From Eutreptiella sp. 'Long Island Sound 2002' (lineage: Eukaryota > Euglenozoa > Euglenophyceae > Eutreptiales > Eutreptiaceae), in the NCBI GenBank assembly GCA_964036045.1, contig OZ038382.1, positions 134,716,442-134,780,441 on the forward strand: DNA of 64,000 nucleotides. The letters run 5' to 3'. The translations under genes were made by a program, and so were the position numbers. The notes under the pieces are model-generated. The model did no database searches and had not been told where the DNA came from. It saw only the letters and a list, made by a program, of their open reading frames with translations. The number at the start of each line of letters is the position of its first letter. Position 1 is the stretch's first letter. Below are positions 54,976 through 64,000 of this stretch, piece by piece.

Positions 54976-55737
54976 GAAAAGGTATTCTGGTTTGCCTTGC
55001 CTGTGATGGTGTTCCTGCTTGATGGTTGTTGATTGATGAAACCCTTGTTGGACTTTCCCAAACTGCAAAATGACAAAGGTCAGGTACAAAGCAGCCGCAC
55101 TACCGGTTCGAAATCAAAGTCAGGTAATAATCCTTCCAGTTCAAAGCATAAGTAGCAAAGACGGGCTGCTGATAAACAAATGTAGATCTAAATACACAGC
55201 TCAAATGATTTATAAACAAAATTGGTGATTTTATGTGTGAAGGCTGACATGACTCAGGTCCTCAAGATAGTACCAGGAACTTCATGTGCACTCTTTTGCA
55301 TACAATGGAGCTGGCTAGGAATCTGGGGCAAAGGAGGTGGGCCAGACACAGGATATGGCTTGGCCAGCACGGCCAAGCAACTGAATTCAGAATCAGTCAA
55401 ATAGTAGAACCACAATAAGTTAAAGAAACAATTGAGTATAGGGGTCTTGAGGTGGGGGACCACTAGGCTTAACCTACAAAGCCCTAGGCAAGAAATGCCT
55501 ACTTTACTTCGGTATTACCTCCGTGAAGGAAGATACCTCCGCTCAGTTGAGTGGTAGGGGTGAACTTCATGGCAGGCTAGGGCTATAACCCTAGTTACGT
55601 TGAGAAAGTGTACTTCAAGCTTCAAAAGAGTGATAAAAATGATTAAGTGTTAGTCTCAACATCAGGCCAAGGTTTAGGGGGGGGCTTGGCCTGGATCAAG
55701 TACTCCAAGAAAGACATGGTAGTGACTTTTTCTTACT
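54976..55737 (-). repeat. 5' LTR of Ty3-A
   Basis: 762 bp. It homologises with 43,986-44,751 and 19,382-20,141. It is followed outward by GACAC and then X-family sequence. Confidence 0.9.
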
Positions 55738-56196
55738 GACACTGACACCTCCCCTTTCGGGTTGCAGGACACCACTCCCGGGTCCCGTGCGTGTGTGCGT
55801 CTGCATGCTCTTCTTGGCCGGGTCGGGCGGGGCGGCCTCCCGGGCGCTTTTTGGCGCACCTCACCTTTCCTTTGGCCGTTGCCTTCTCGCTCTTTCGTGT
55901 CTCCGCCGTCTGCTCCCCTCCCCTTTTTTTTCTTTTGTTTTAATTTCACCCTTTTGCCTTCTCCTTTGGCGCCCACGTGGTCTTCAGCTTTTTGGCGTTT
56001 CTGGCCCCGGGTGCCGTGGGCCTTGGCGCTGTTGGTTTGCCGCCACCCCCCGCCGTTTTTTTCCTTTCTTAATCTTTTTCACCTGCTTTTCCCCTTTTTT
56101 CTTTCTCCCACCCTGGCGCGCTTTCCGTGGTTTCTCCCCCCCCCCCCCTGGTGCGTGGTTCGCGGGCGTCGTTGCCCTGCCGTTCGTGTGCTCCTG
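55738..56196 (+). repeat. X-family repeat, middle part
   Basis: Resumes the sequence left at 43,985: GACACTGACACC and then ACTCCCGGGTCCCGTGCGTG match the reverse complement of 9,700-9,815. It extends through about one diverged 243-bp unit. It is A-poor on the plus strand, mirroring the T-poverty of 8.6-9.6 kb, and ends in TCCTG, the left duplication of PLE-B. Confidence 0.85.
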
Positions 56197-56357
56197 TTGA
56201 CAAAAGCCTTGATGGTTTCAACCCTTGCCTGACCACTAGACGCCGTTTGATGGATTTTGTGAAATCACCAAATCTTTTCAAAATCTCGACCTCAATAGTA
56301 GTCAACACAGGCACATTCGTGACAATGAACCCACAATTGTTGGTGTCCCCTGAACTA

Positions 56358-56390
56358 GTACGTGTTTCAAGCTTGTCAGCCCCTCATCAG
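56358..56390 (-). ncRNA. Hammerhead motif, PLE-B unit 1
   Basis: CTGATGA (56,390-56,384) and GAAA (56,368-56,365) are intact. Stem II GGGCT/AGCTT uses two G-U pairs with one extra G. It is followed by CACGTAC at the predicted cleavage region. Confidence 0.7.
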
Positions 56391-56584
56391 CGAAAAAAAA
56401 TGGACACTCAGAAAGTGCTCCTTTTGACAAAAGCCTTGATGCTTTCAACCCTTGCTTGACGACTAGACAGCGTTTGATGGATTTTGTGAAATCATCAAAT
56501 CTTTTCAAAATCTCGACCTCCATAGTAGTCAACACAGGCACGTTCGTGACAATGAACCCACAATTGTTGGTGTCCCTTGAACTT

Positions 56585-56617
56585 GTACGCGTTCCGGGCT
56601 TATCCGCCCCTCATCCG
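56585..56617 (-). ncRNA. Hammerhead motif, PLE-B unit 2 (degenerate)
   Basis: The core reads CGGATGA instead of CTGATGA, and GGAAC replaces GAAAC. Stem II GGGC/GCCC and the ACGCGTAC region are retained. Probably inactive. Confidence 0.65.
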
Positions 56618-56811
56618 CAAAAAAAAATAGACACTCAGAAAGTGCTCCTTTTGACAAAAGGCTTGATGGTTTCAACCCTTGCTTGACCACTAGACGGTGT
56701 TTGATAAATTTTGTGAAATCACCAAATCTTTTCAAAATGTTGACCTCAATAGTAGTCAACACAGGCACTTTCGTGACAATGAACCCACAATGGTTGGCGT
56801 CCCTCTAACTT

Positions 56812-56844
56812 GTAGGTGTTTCGGGCTTATCAACCCCTCATCAG
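56812..56844 (-). ncRNA. Hammerhead motif, PLE-B unit 3
   Basis: CTGATGA (56,844-56,838) and GAAA (56,822-56,819) are intact. Stem II is GGG/CCC plus TT/AA with one G-G mismatch. The cleavage-side sequence is CACCTAC. TTTGTAG before the core can pair with CTACAA after it, though in a register shifted from the canonical one. Confidence 0.7.
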
Positions 56845-57034
56845 CTACAAAGTGAGCAAGAGAAAACATGAGTATGGTACATTCAAACACATGGACCGTG
56901 CTGAAATCTGTCTACCGAAAAGTGTTCATAAAATAATAATTATTGGATCGAAACATGCTGAAACTAATGATAATTAAAATAAAATCCTGATCCATTCCCA
57001 GATCTGTCCACGCTGTCCAAAGTGCGCGCGCCAA

Positions 57035-57239
57035 TCAAACTTGCTGCCGGCTGGATAAGGTACTCAGACCTGAATTCCTGAACAGACATTTGAGGTTGCG
57101 TAAAGGTTTGAGGATGGCAAACAGTTTTAATTCAGGAGAAGACTTCAATTGTCTTTCCAACACATGCATAGCTTGTGACCACGCCACAGCAATAGCAGCA
57201 TGGTGTGAGACCTTCAGGACATGCACCTGTCCAAAAGGT
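57035..57239 (-). pseudogene. PLE-B RT C-terminal fragment
   Basis: The minus-strand frame VHVLKVSHHAA...W followed by LKLFAILKPLRNLKCLFR is homologous to VHVLRVVHHSA...W and LKLFAILRPLPNIKRLFRR of PLE-A. It ends at the stop at 57,035, 190 bp before the first hammerhead (113 bp in PLE-A). The frame upstream of 57,239 is X-family sequence, not PLE. Confidence 0.8.
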
Positions 57240-57790
57240 TCCTGCGGGCCTGTTGGCTGTTTGTGGGCGGTTGCCGCTGCATGCTGCCTCCGCCCCTCCT
57301 CCCTTGGTTTGTGTTTCGCGGATGTCCTCGTCCTGCAACTCTTTTGTGCTTGTTCCCTCCCCGCTTGCTTATTCCTTTGCACTTATTGGCTCTCTGTTGT
57401 TTCTGTCCCTGCGTGCAGCTGCACCCCCCCATCCTGATTTGTGTTTCGCGGAAGTGGTCGCCCTGCCGCTTGTTTGCCCTTGTTCTTTTCCCGCTTTCTC
57501 GGGGCTGCGCATCTGTTGGCCGTCCACTGATATTTGTCTTGGTTCGTCTTTCACTGCTGCTTGTTTTCCCTTCTCCTGTCTTTTTGTTTGTGCGCGCGGT
57601 TATCGCGGCCTGCTGCCAACTCCCCCCTGTGCCCCTTGTCAGTGTTTCGCGGGTGTCTTTGCCCTGCGGCCCGGTTTCCCTTGTTCTCTCTTCCCTTTGT
57701 CATTTTGTACGCGCCCGTTGGCCGTTCGCTGGCGGTGGTTGCCGCCTGCTGCTGCACTGTCTGCAGCGAGAAGGTGGGGTTGAGGATGTG
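57240..57790 (+). repeat. X-family tandem array, right part, A-poor
   Basis: The block gtgtttcgcgg followed by a cctgc-containing stretch recurs near 57,309, 57,441 and 57,640, and matches 56,155-56,190 on the other side of PLE-B. I count about 29 A in 540 bases. Long plus-strand frames reflect this composition. Confidence 0.75.
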
Positions 57791-58281
57791 GGGGGGATCA
57801 GTCCATACAATGTTGTGCATTGACGCGGGTTAACGAGACAACTCAAGGATGTCGGCTTCAGTCATCCTCTTTCCAAAAACACGAAGGAAAATGCATGTCA
57901 ACTAATCAGCCTTCGCACACTTTGCAAAATCTTCTTTTCAGGCATATAGGCAGCGTGTGACTTCTTTTGTGCCACCCTTACACTTCTCTATTCTCAATCA
58001 GGGTTGCCACCATAGTTTGGTGGCACCAGGTAAGCCCTCTAGCCTACCTTGACAACTGGGCAATTCTTGCAGACCTCAACATCTCCTTTCTGAACTCATC
58101 CATTCATCCAGGCACGAGGGCACCTTTTGTCTGCTGCTGGGGTGGTGAAGGTACCTTTGTGGGGGTTCTTTTGGGGCTAGGCCAGGGGAGGGGGGCTGGT
58201 GGAGTTGTCTGTGCAATCCTACCTCCATCTTGTGATGCGGATTCACGAAACAGGACCGGCTCTGAGGGGGGCATCAGAGTT
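57791..58281. other. Spacer, no gene recognised
   Basis: Ordinary composition, short frames only. Confidence 0.5.
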
Positions 58282-58692
58282 TCATGACCGAGTGCCCCTT
58301 GTGGAACCAAGAGATGAACTCATCTGGGCATTGTACAAAGCTGCCCATGCTCCTTCTTCGTTCTTGTGGACCTCTGAGGTGGTATCATTTGTGTGGTTCT
58401 TATCCCTGGCTCCCTCAGCGATAACCTCAGTGTCATGCACGGCGACGGCACATCCTTTATGTACAAAAGTCTTTGGACCAGGCGTCAAATGGTGCACAGA
58501 AACAGCCCACAGAAATTTCTGGGGTTGCCAAATGTTCTCCAAGGCAACGATGAGAGAATCAGTGCCGGTAGTAGGAATATCCTGGCTACCCTGCTTGTCA
58601 CAATGGGCAGGGTTACGCGTTGCACTAGGGCTAGGGGGAGGATGGGGGGCATCGATGTTGTCCGCCAGGATGTGGTCATCATCTGAAGGCAA
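58282..58692 (-). CDS. Hypothetical ORF of 136 codons downstream of the Ty3 copy 3 protease
   Basis: Its position after the protease fragment on the minus strand suggests it belongs to the same decayed element, in the spacer between protease and RT. Composition looks protein-like (DSLIVALENIWQPQKFLWAV, HLTPGPKTFVHKG), but no domain is recognised and it does not align by eye with Ty3-A. It could also be chance. Confidence 0.3.
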   Translation of the reverse strand: MPSDDDHILADNIDAPHPPPSPSATRNPAHCDKQGSQDIPTTGTDSLIVALENIWQPQKFLWAVSVHHLTPGPKTFVHKGCAVAVHDTEVIAEGARDKNHTNDTTSEVHKNEEGAWAALYNAQMSSSLGSTRGTRS

Positions 58693-58836
58693 AATTCCTC
58701 ATGTTTTTTCCTTATGCAAGTGCTTCAAGCGAGCTTGAAGCGTTGTGTGAAGTGGAAGGACTCACCCTACTGAGACACGCTGCTGCTTCATGCATCCGGT
58801 CACCATAACTTGAGTCCAAATGACTTCTGATACAAG

Positions 58837-60040
58837 CTACAACGTTTCCCACTTGGTCACAGAAGACATACTACGTCCAATGCTCTGGAGCTCTTGATCA
58901 ATCATATCATGTTCACGCGCAACCATGCCCTCTAACACCAAGTTGACCTCCTGAACAAACCCATGTTCCATGGGGGGTAGGATAATGGCACCCAGGTGGA
59001 CATGAATGTCTGGAGCGGGCCAAAATGCTACTAAATGCGAGGGCACCTTAGGAAAATGTCTAGTGAAAAGGCCACTGCCAGAGTCGCAGTGTACGGGATA
59101 GGGACGTTGCAGCAACAACAGTTTCACCTCGGGGTAACAGCGCAGGAAATCTACGCCAATGAAAATGTCAAAGGCGTCGCCGTCAAGCACTTTGCAGTGC
59201 TGTGTCTCTTCTTCACCGCCCAGAGACGAGGTCACATGCACCCCCGACAGGGAATGGAACGTTCTACCATTCCCAACTCTTATGGCCGCGGTTTTGGTTT
59301 TTCGGATCTTGGCTTGTTTTAGCAATCTGCAGGCCGCCATTGAGAGCGTGGTGCCCGTGTCCAAGACTGCCTTGTAAACCTGATAACCGATTTTAATAAT
59401 GATCCAGAAAACCAAGTCCTCTTCCTCGAAGCCGCCCCGCTATTTCTCTTTAGGGAACTTCACTTCCAGCTCAGCAGCCTGCAGGCACTTAGAGTGCCAG
59501 TTGAGCTTACATTTCTTGGCATTCTCGCCCTTCTCTGTGCTGCCAGCGCTCGGGGAGAAGGGTGCATTCCATTTATCCCCTGGCTGCTCACCCTTGAGGA
59601 CACAGTTAGCGGCGCCTCGTCCACCAGTGGGAGCAGCTAAGGATGTTTGTGCTCCACCACAATTACCCATACCAGCGGATCTCCCCGGGTTATGGCCTCC
59701 CCCCTCACGAATACCCTTACCGACTTGAGGAAGCTTCTCTTCTTCTGCTTTCTTATGCTTTTCGGATTCGCGGCGTTTTATGTCGCTTTCATCTTCGTAA
59801 GATTGATGCTTGCCACAATATCTGCACGGTATCGTGCAGCAGAAGTGGTCTTGGTGCTGCACCTCTTGACCATCCTTGGTTTTCTGCTTGCGCTGCAGTT
59901 GCAGCATGCAAGCACTTTGCCGAGATAATTTCCAGGTAGTGGATACAGCCAAATCCGCAATGCCATTGCCTTGGAAGACACCATCCCGCTTGAAGAGCAA
60001 CGGGGCACAGGTACCCATGGCCATTCATAGTAGCATACTG
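58837..60040 (-). pseudogene. Ty3 copy 3 fragment: zinc-knuckle region and protease
   Basis: Frame 60,024-59,440 includes QHQDHFCCTIPCRYCGK, aligning with the knuckle of Ty3-A but with the later ligands lost, and a Lys/Glu-rich linker. Frame 59,415-58,837 is a retropepsin: VYKAVLDTGTTLSMAA has the DTG active site, followed by FHSLSGVHV and DAFDIFIGVDFLRC. This copy keeps the protease active site that Ty3-A lacks. Protease normally matures Gag-Pol. Flanking gag, RT and LTRs are absent. Confidence 0.8.
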
Positions 60041-61035
60041 TACCTAGAGGATGGCCCCTCCCCCTAGGTTAAGCCCTCACCGCGTGTAGTTGCAATTGTG
60101 CACGCCACGAAAATTTCCTCCTCGTAATGTCCACCACACGAGTACTCCGTACCCTGTATACTTTACCCTCGTATGGGAAAGCGCAAATAGGTTTGAGGTT
60201 TGAGGTTTAATTTTGCGGGTACTAGACGCCTTTCGGCACCGGGGGGCCACCTGGTCGGGCCAGGTGATATCCTCACCACCGGGTCCTAGTGGGGGGCCCT
60301 CCAAGACGCACCTCCTGCCTGGTGGCGGAGTCCCCCGGGTTCACAGGGCTCGGAGCCCCGTCCCTCTCCGGCTTCCCCGTTTCGCCACTCCCCGGTCAGT
60401 GCATCAATTCGCAGCTGTGGCTGCGGGCGCTTACCCACCGTGTCGCCCCCCTAATGCGTGGTTGCCCGGGGCGCCGGCGCCACCAGGCCCGTGCTACTGG
60501 CTTGTCCCCAGTCGGACCCCCTTGGGCTGGCGAGGAGGATGCCTTGCCTAGGGGTTGGGGCGTGGCGCAGTGCGCCACTACTGCCTGGGCGGGTGCAGTG
60601 CCCCGTCCGCGTGTGCGTGGCACTCGCGGCCGGTTCGGGGGGCTCGGGCTGGTACCTCGTGTTGTGTCTCTCCCGTTTCCCCCTTCCCGCCCCGCGTGTC
60701 CCGCGCTGCGTGTGGCAGGCCGTCCCGCTCGGGTGTCCCTTACCCTCGCTCGCTGGTACGCCATTCCACGCGGTCTGTGCGTTCCGTGGGCTCGGTCCGA
60801 TTGCCCTTCTGGTAGTCCCCGCGTGCCCTTTGCGTGTGTGTGCGCTCGCGCTCTCGCGGCGTCCGCTCCCCCCGCCCCTGGGTGGTGTGACGTGCGCACC
60901 TCGTGCGGTCCCGGCACTGGGCGCTGGTAGGGCCGTTCCACGTGGTCCGTGCCCCTCCGCGTGTCCTGCCCCGGTCCCTTGCTCCATCTGGCGTGCTCGG
61001 GGGGGGGCGGTCCGGTCCCGGTTCCTTCCTACCTG
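60041..61035. other. GC-rich, A-poor spacer
   Basis: Unrecognised sequence. A is rare from about 60,550 to 61,000, so frames of up to about 290 codons are uninformative. The satellite array starts at about 61,036. Confidence 0.5.
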
Positions 61036-63352
61036 GCTTGGCCTGCACGCCCTGTGGGGGCTGCGTGCCGCGGGGGTGGTGGGGGGCTGTCCCCAGGGGG
61101 GGGTGGCCTGCCACTGTTGTGAGGGGCGTCTGGTGTCAGGCGCTGTCCCCCCCCCGGCCGCCCGTCCTCAGGGGCGGGCAGCCGGGGTACCGCGAACCGT
61201 GTGTTCCGGCTGCGGTCGGTGCGGGCGTAGGGACCCAGCACCGGTTCCACAGCATGCGCCCTTGCGGGCCGGCGTTGCTCGCTGTGGGGCTGGCGGAAGG
61301 GCGTCCCCGGGGGGGGTGCCTTCAACCGTTGTGAGAGGCGTCTGAGGTCGGGCGCTCCCCCTCCCAAGACTGCCCACCCACTGGGCGGGCTGTTGGCGTC
61401 CGTCACCCACATGCTGTGGGCGCGGGCGTGTGGGTGTGGGGGCCCATCACTGCCACTTTGGCCTGCATGCCCTGTGGGGGCTGCGTGCCGCGGGGGTGGT
61501 GGGGGGCTGTCCCCAGGGGGGGCTGGCCTGCCACCGTTCTGAGGGGCGTCCGGTGTCAGGCGGTGTCCCTCCCCCTTCTGCCCGTCCTCTGGGGCGGGCG
61601 GCCGGGGTCCCGCAACCCGTGTGTCCCGGGTGCGGTCGGTGCGGGCGTGGGGACCCAGCACCGGCCCCACAGTGTGCGCCCTTGCGGGCTGGCGTTGCTC
61701 GCTGTGGGGGTGGCGGAAGGGCGTTCCCGGGGGGGGTGCCTTCCACCGTTGCTAGGGGTGTCTGAGGTCAGGCGCTCCCCCTCCCCCGACTGCCCGCCTA
61801 CTGGGCGGGCTGTTGGGGTCTGCTACCCACGTGCTGTGGGCGCGGGCGTGTGGGTGTGGGGGCCCAACACTGTCCCCTTGGCCTGCACGCCCTGTGGGGG
61901 CTGCGTGCCGCGGGGTTGGTCGGGGGCTGTCTCGGAGGGGGGGGGGGGTGGCCTGCCACCACTGTGAGAAGCGTCTGGCATCAGGCGCTGTCCCTCCCCC
62001 GACCGCCCGTCCTCTGGGGCGGGCAGCTGGGGTACAACGACCCGTCCGTTCCGGGTGCGGTCGGTGCGGGCGTGGAGACCCAGCACCGGTTCCACAGCGT
62101 GCGCCCTTGCGGGCCGGCGTTGCTCGCTGTGGGGCTGGCGGAAGGGCGTCCCCGCGGGGGGTGCCTTCCGCCATTGTGAGGGGCGTCTGAGGTCAGGCGC
62201 CCCCCCTCCCCCGACTGCCCGCACACTGAGCGGGCTGTTGGGGTCTGCCACCCACGTGCTTTGGGCGCGGGTATGTGGGTGTGGGGGCCCAACACTGTCC
62301 CCTTGGCCTGCATGCCCCGTGGGGGCTGCGTGCCGTGGGGGTGGTGGGGGGCCGTCCCCGGGGGGGTTGGCCTGTGACCGTTCTGAAGGGCGTCTGGTGT
62401 CAGGCGCTGTCCCTCCCCCGGCCGTCCGCCCTCTCGGGCAGGTAGCCTGGGTTCTCCGACCCGTGTGTCCCGGGTGCAGTCGGTGCGGGCGTGGGGACCC
62501 AGCACCGGTTCCACAGCGTCCGCCCCTGCGGGCCGGCGTTGCTCGCTGTGGGGCTGGCGGAAGGGCGTTCCCGGGAGGGGTGCCTTCCACCGTTGTGAGG
62601 GGCGTCTGTGGTCAGGCGCTCCCCCTCCCTGAACTGCCCGCCCACTGGCCGGGCTGTTGGGGTCCGTCACCCACATGCTGTGGGCGCGGGCGTGTGGATG
62701 TGGGGGCCAAACACAGTCCCCTTGGCCTGCATGCCCTGTGGGGGCTGCGTGCCGCGGGGGTGGTGGGGGGCCGTCCCCGGGGGTGGTGGCCTGCCACCGT
62801 TTTGAGGGGCGTCTGGTGTCAGGCGCTGTCCCTTCCCCGGCCGCCTGCCCTCTCGGGCGGGCAGCCGGGGTTCTGCGACCCGTGTGTCCCGGGTGCGGTC
62901 GGTGCGGGCGTGGGACCCAGCACCGGCCCCACAGCGTGCGCCCTTGCGGGCCGGCGTTGCTCGCTGTTGGGGTGGCGGAAGGGCGTCCCCGGGGGGGGTG
63001 CCTTCCACCATTGTGAGGGGCGTCTCAGGTCAGGCGCTGTCCCTCCACCGACTGCCCGCCCACGGGGCGGGCTGTTGGGGTCCGCCACCCACGTGCTGCG
63101 GGCGCGGGTGTGTGGGTGTGGGGGCCCAACACTGTCCCCTTGGCCTGCATGCCCCGTGGGGGCTGCGTGCCGCGGGGGTGGTGGGGGGCCGTCCCCGGGG
63201 GGGGTGGCCTGCCACCGTTGTAAGGGGCGTCTGGTGTCAGGCGCTGTCCCTCCCCCGGCCGCCTGTCCTCTAGAGCGGGCAGCCGGGGTTCCGCGACCCG
63301 TGTGTCCCGGGTGCGGTCGATGCGGGCCTTGGGACCCGGCACCGGCCCCACA
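61036..63352 (-). repeat. Satellite array, 420-bp higher-order unit, second array
   Basis: The ggcctgca(c/t)gcccygtgggg block recurs at about 61,041, 61,466, 61,886, 62,309, 62,729 and 63,148. It is the same two-monomer unit as 25,965-28,165 in opposite orientation. The right end joins LINE-B at about 63,350, where the minus strand changes from GACCCAGACACC to CACGCTGTGG. Confidence 0.9.
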
Positions 63353-64000
63353 GCGTGGGTGTCTGGGTCCAGTGTGTCTTGGGTGGGGGTGTGTTGCCGG
63401 AGGAAGCTGTCTTGGGTGGCTTGGAGCACTGTGGCTGGGTCGTTGGTGAGGGAGCCGTCCTCCTGCCGGACCGTGGTGATGGTACGGTGGCCGGTGTCGG
63501 TCATGGCGTCGTTGAGGAGGCGGATGGCCTTGTAAAAGAGTTCATGTTGCGCATACCGTTCGTGTTCCTGGGCGATGCGCTGTTGCCTGTGGATGTGCCA
63601 CCGCTGCAGGTCTGCCCTGATGTGGGCTATCTGTGTCCTGCAGTGGTGTATCTGGCGGCGGTTTGGGGGGTGTCGGTGTGGAGGAGGGTTGCCAGTTGTT
63701 GCTCCGCATGCCAGAGGTCATGTAGCATGTCCCCTAGCGCCGTGGGTGGTTGGTCGTCGTCTGTGTGGGGGTGTTGCTGGAAGCCGCAGGCGACGGCGGC
63801 CGTGCGCATGGCCGTGAGTAGGTCGGTGGGGTCTGGTTGGATGCGCCGGGCGCGGTCTATGGCCCTGTGATATTGGGACCTGGCATGCTTGTCATGCAGT
63901 GGGGGCATCTTCAGGGTGGGTGGTAGGCCTTGGTCCGCATCCTCTGGGGGGCTGGGGGGAAGGTTGGGGATGGTGAGGCGGATGTGCAGGGGGCTATGGC
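63353..64000 (-). pseudogene. LINE-B second copy, pre-RT linker, 5' part outside window
   Basis: Minus-strand frames encode HDKHARSQYHRAIDRARRI, HDLWHAEQQLATLL and, after a shift at a six-G run (63,665-63,670), HRQQRIAQEHERYAQHELF, FYKAIRLLNDAM and TITTVRQEDGSLTNDPATVL, ending TLDPDT at the satellite. Helical arginine-rich sequence followed by an FYKAIR and QEDGSL-type block is the normal linker between the LINE endonuclease and RT. The next residues expected (QARIDR, then RT) are exactly where the copy at 28,166 begins. Confidence 0.75.

Larger units (their letters stand above)
43986..55737 (-). mobile_element. Ty3-A: near-complete Ty3/gypsy chromovirus-type element
   Basis: An 11.75-kb insertion with two LTRs (54,976-55,737 and 43,986-44,751) and the 5-bp target duplication GACAC (43,981-43,985 and 55,738-55,742). 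The uninterrupted target is represented at about 9,815. Order on the minus strand: LTR, tRNA-Met primer site, gag, zinc knuckle, protease, methyltransferase-like segment, RT, RNase H, integrase, chromodomain, post-pol ORFs, 3 kb of mostly non-coding sequence including repeat Y, LTR. An internal inversion (50,310-50,789), stops and frameshifts make it defective. LTR termini are AG...CT in the element sense rather than TG...CA. Confidence 0.9.
56197..56850 (-). repeat. 227-bp tandem repeat with hammerhead cores (retrozyme-like)
   Basis: Hammerhead cores start at 56,844, 56,617 and 56,390 on the minus strand, exactly 227 bp apart. The rest of the unit is also repeated (GACAAAAG, GATTTTGTGAAATCA and ACAATGAACCCACAA recur). 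A 79-codon frame crosses each unit junction, but its conservation may simply reflect recent duplication. Confidence 0.9.
56197..57239 (-). mobile_element. PLE-B: truncated Penelope-like element with ribozyme-bearing tandem tail
   Basis: A 1043-bp insertion between TCCTG duplications (56,192-56,196 and 57,240-57,244) in X-family DNA. In the minus direction: the RT C-terminal fragment, an untranslated stretch, a hammerhead core (56,844-56,812), then about 2.75 units of a 227-bp tandem repeat, each starting with a hammerhead core. Confidence 0.8.

Noticed and set aside
62055-63449. 464-codon plus-strand ORF in the second satellite array
   Set aside because: Mirror image of the artefact at 26-28 kb. 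The real coding signal beyond 63,353 is on the opposite strand.

Overview
This is a repeat-dominated stretch of a eukaryotic nuclear genome. There is no bacterial operon structure, no rRNA and no clear single-copy host gene. Almost all recognisable coding sequence belongs to retrotransposons: two kinds of non-LTR (LINE) element, one nearly complete and two fragmentary Ty3/gypsy chromovirus-type elements, and Penelope-like elements (PLEs) carrying hammerhead ribozyme motifs. The Ty3 primer-binding site matches the 3' end of a generic eukaryotic initiator tRNA-Met. The sequence does not let me name the organism. A large protist, algal or invertebrate genome would all fit, and my impression that the Ty3 polyprotein resembles families common in dinoflagellate annotations is an unverified recollection.

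Layout. 0-2.2 kb: LINE-A reverse transcriptase running in from the left edge. 4.4-6.1 and 12.5-14.2 kb: two copies of a 1.7-kb dispersed repeat (R) with CA microsatellites. 6.7-7.6, 8.5-11.9, 20.4-22.0 and 38-40 kb: strongly strand-asymmetric, almost T-free tandem or low-complexity DNA in which long open frames are unavoidable and meaningless. 17.1-20.1 kb: fragment of Ty3 copy 2 (5' LTR plus gag) with a hAT-like MITE in it. 22.0-23.1 kb: repeat Y copy 1. 26.0-28.2 kb: satellite array with a 420-bp higher-order unit. 28.2-38.0 kb: LINE-B, with RT, RNase H, an Ulp1-like cysteine protease, and proline- and RS-rich regions, interrupted at 35.1-36.9 kb by PLE-A. 40.2-40.9 kb: a hypothetical acidic, lysine-rich ORF. 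41.4-43.3 kb: monomeric 210-bp satellite. 43.4-57.8 kb: an X-family repeat split by two insertions, Ty3-A (43,986-55,737, 5-bp target duplication) and PLE-B (56,197-57,239, 5-bp target duplication). 58.8-60.0 kb: Ty3 copy 3 fragment. 61.0-63.4 kb: a second 420-bp array, then the pre-RT part of a second LINE-B copy on the minus strand running off the right edge.

Three results stand out. First, repeat Y contains a roughly 147-nt segment whose two diverged copies keep the same hairpin and enclosed pseudoknot through about ten compensated base-pair changes, which is strong evidence for an undescribed structured RNA. Second, both PLEs carry hammerhead cores, and in PLE-B the ribozyme-bearing tail is repeated at exactly 227 bp, like a retrozyme arising from a PLE 3' end. 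Third, the same LINE-B reading frame is broken at the same point, just before the RT domain, by the same satellite in two places. Ty3-A also carries a clean internal inversion of about 480 bp that flips the RT catalytic segment.
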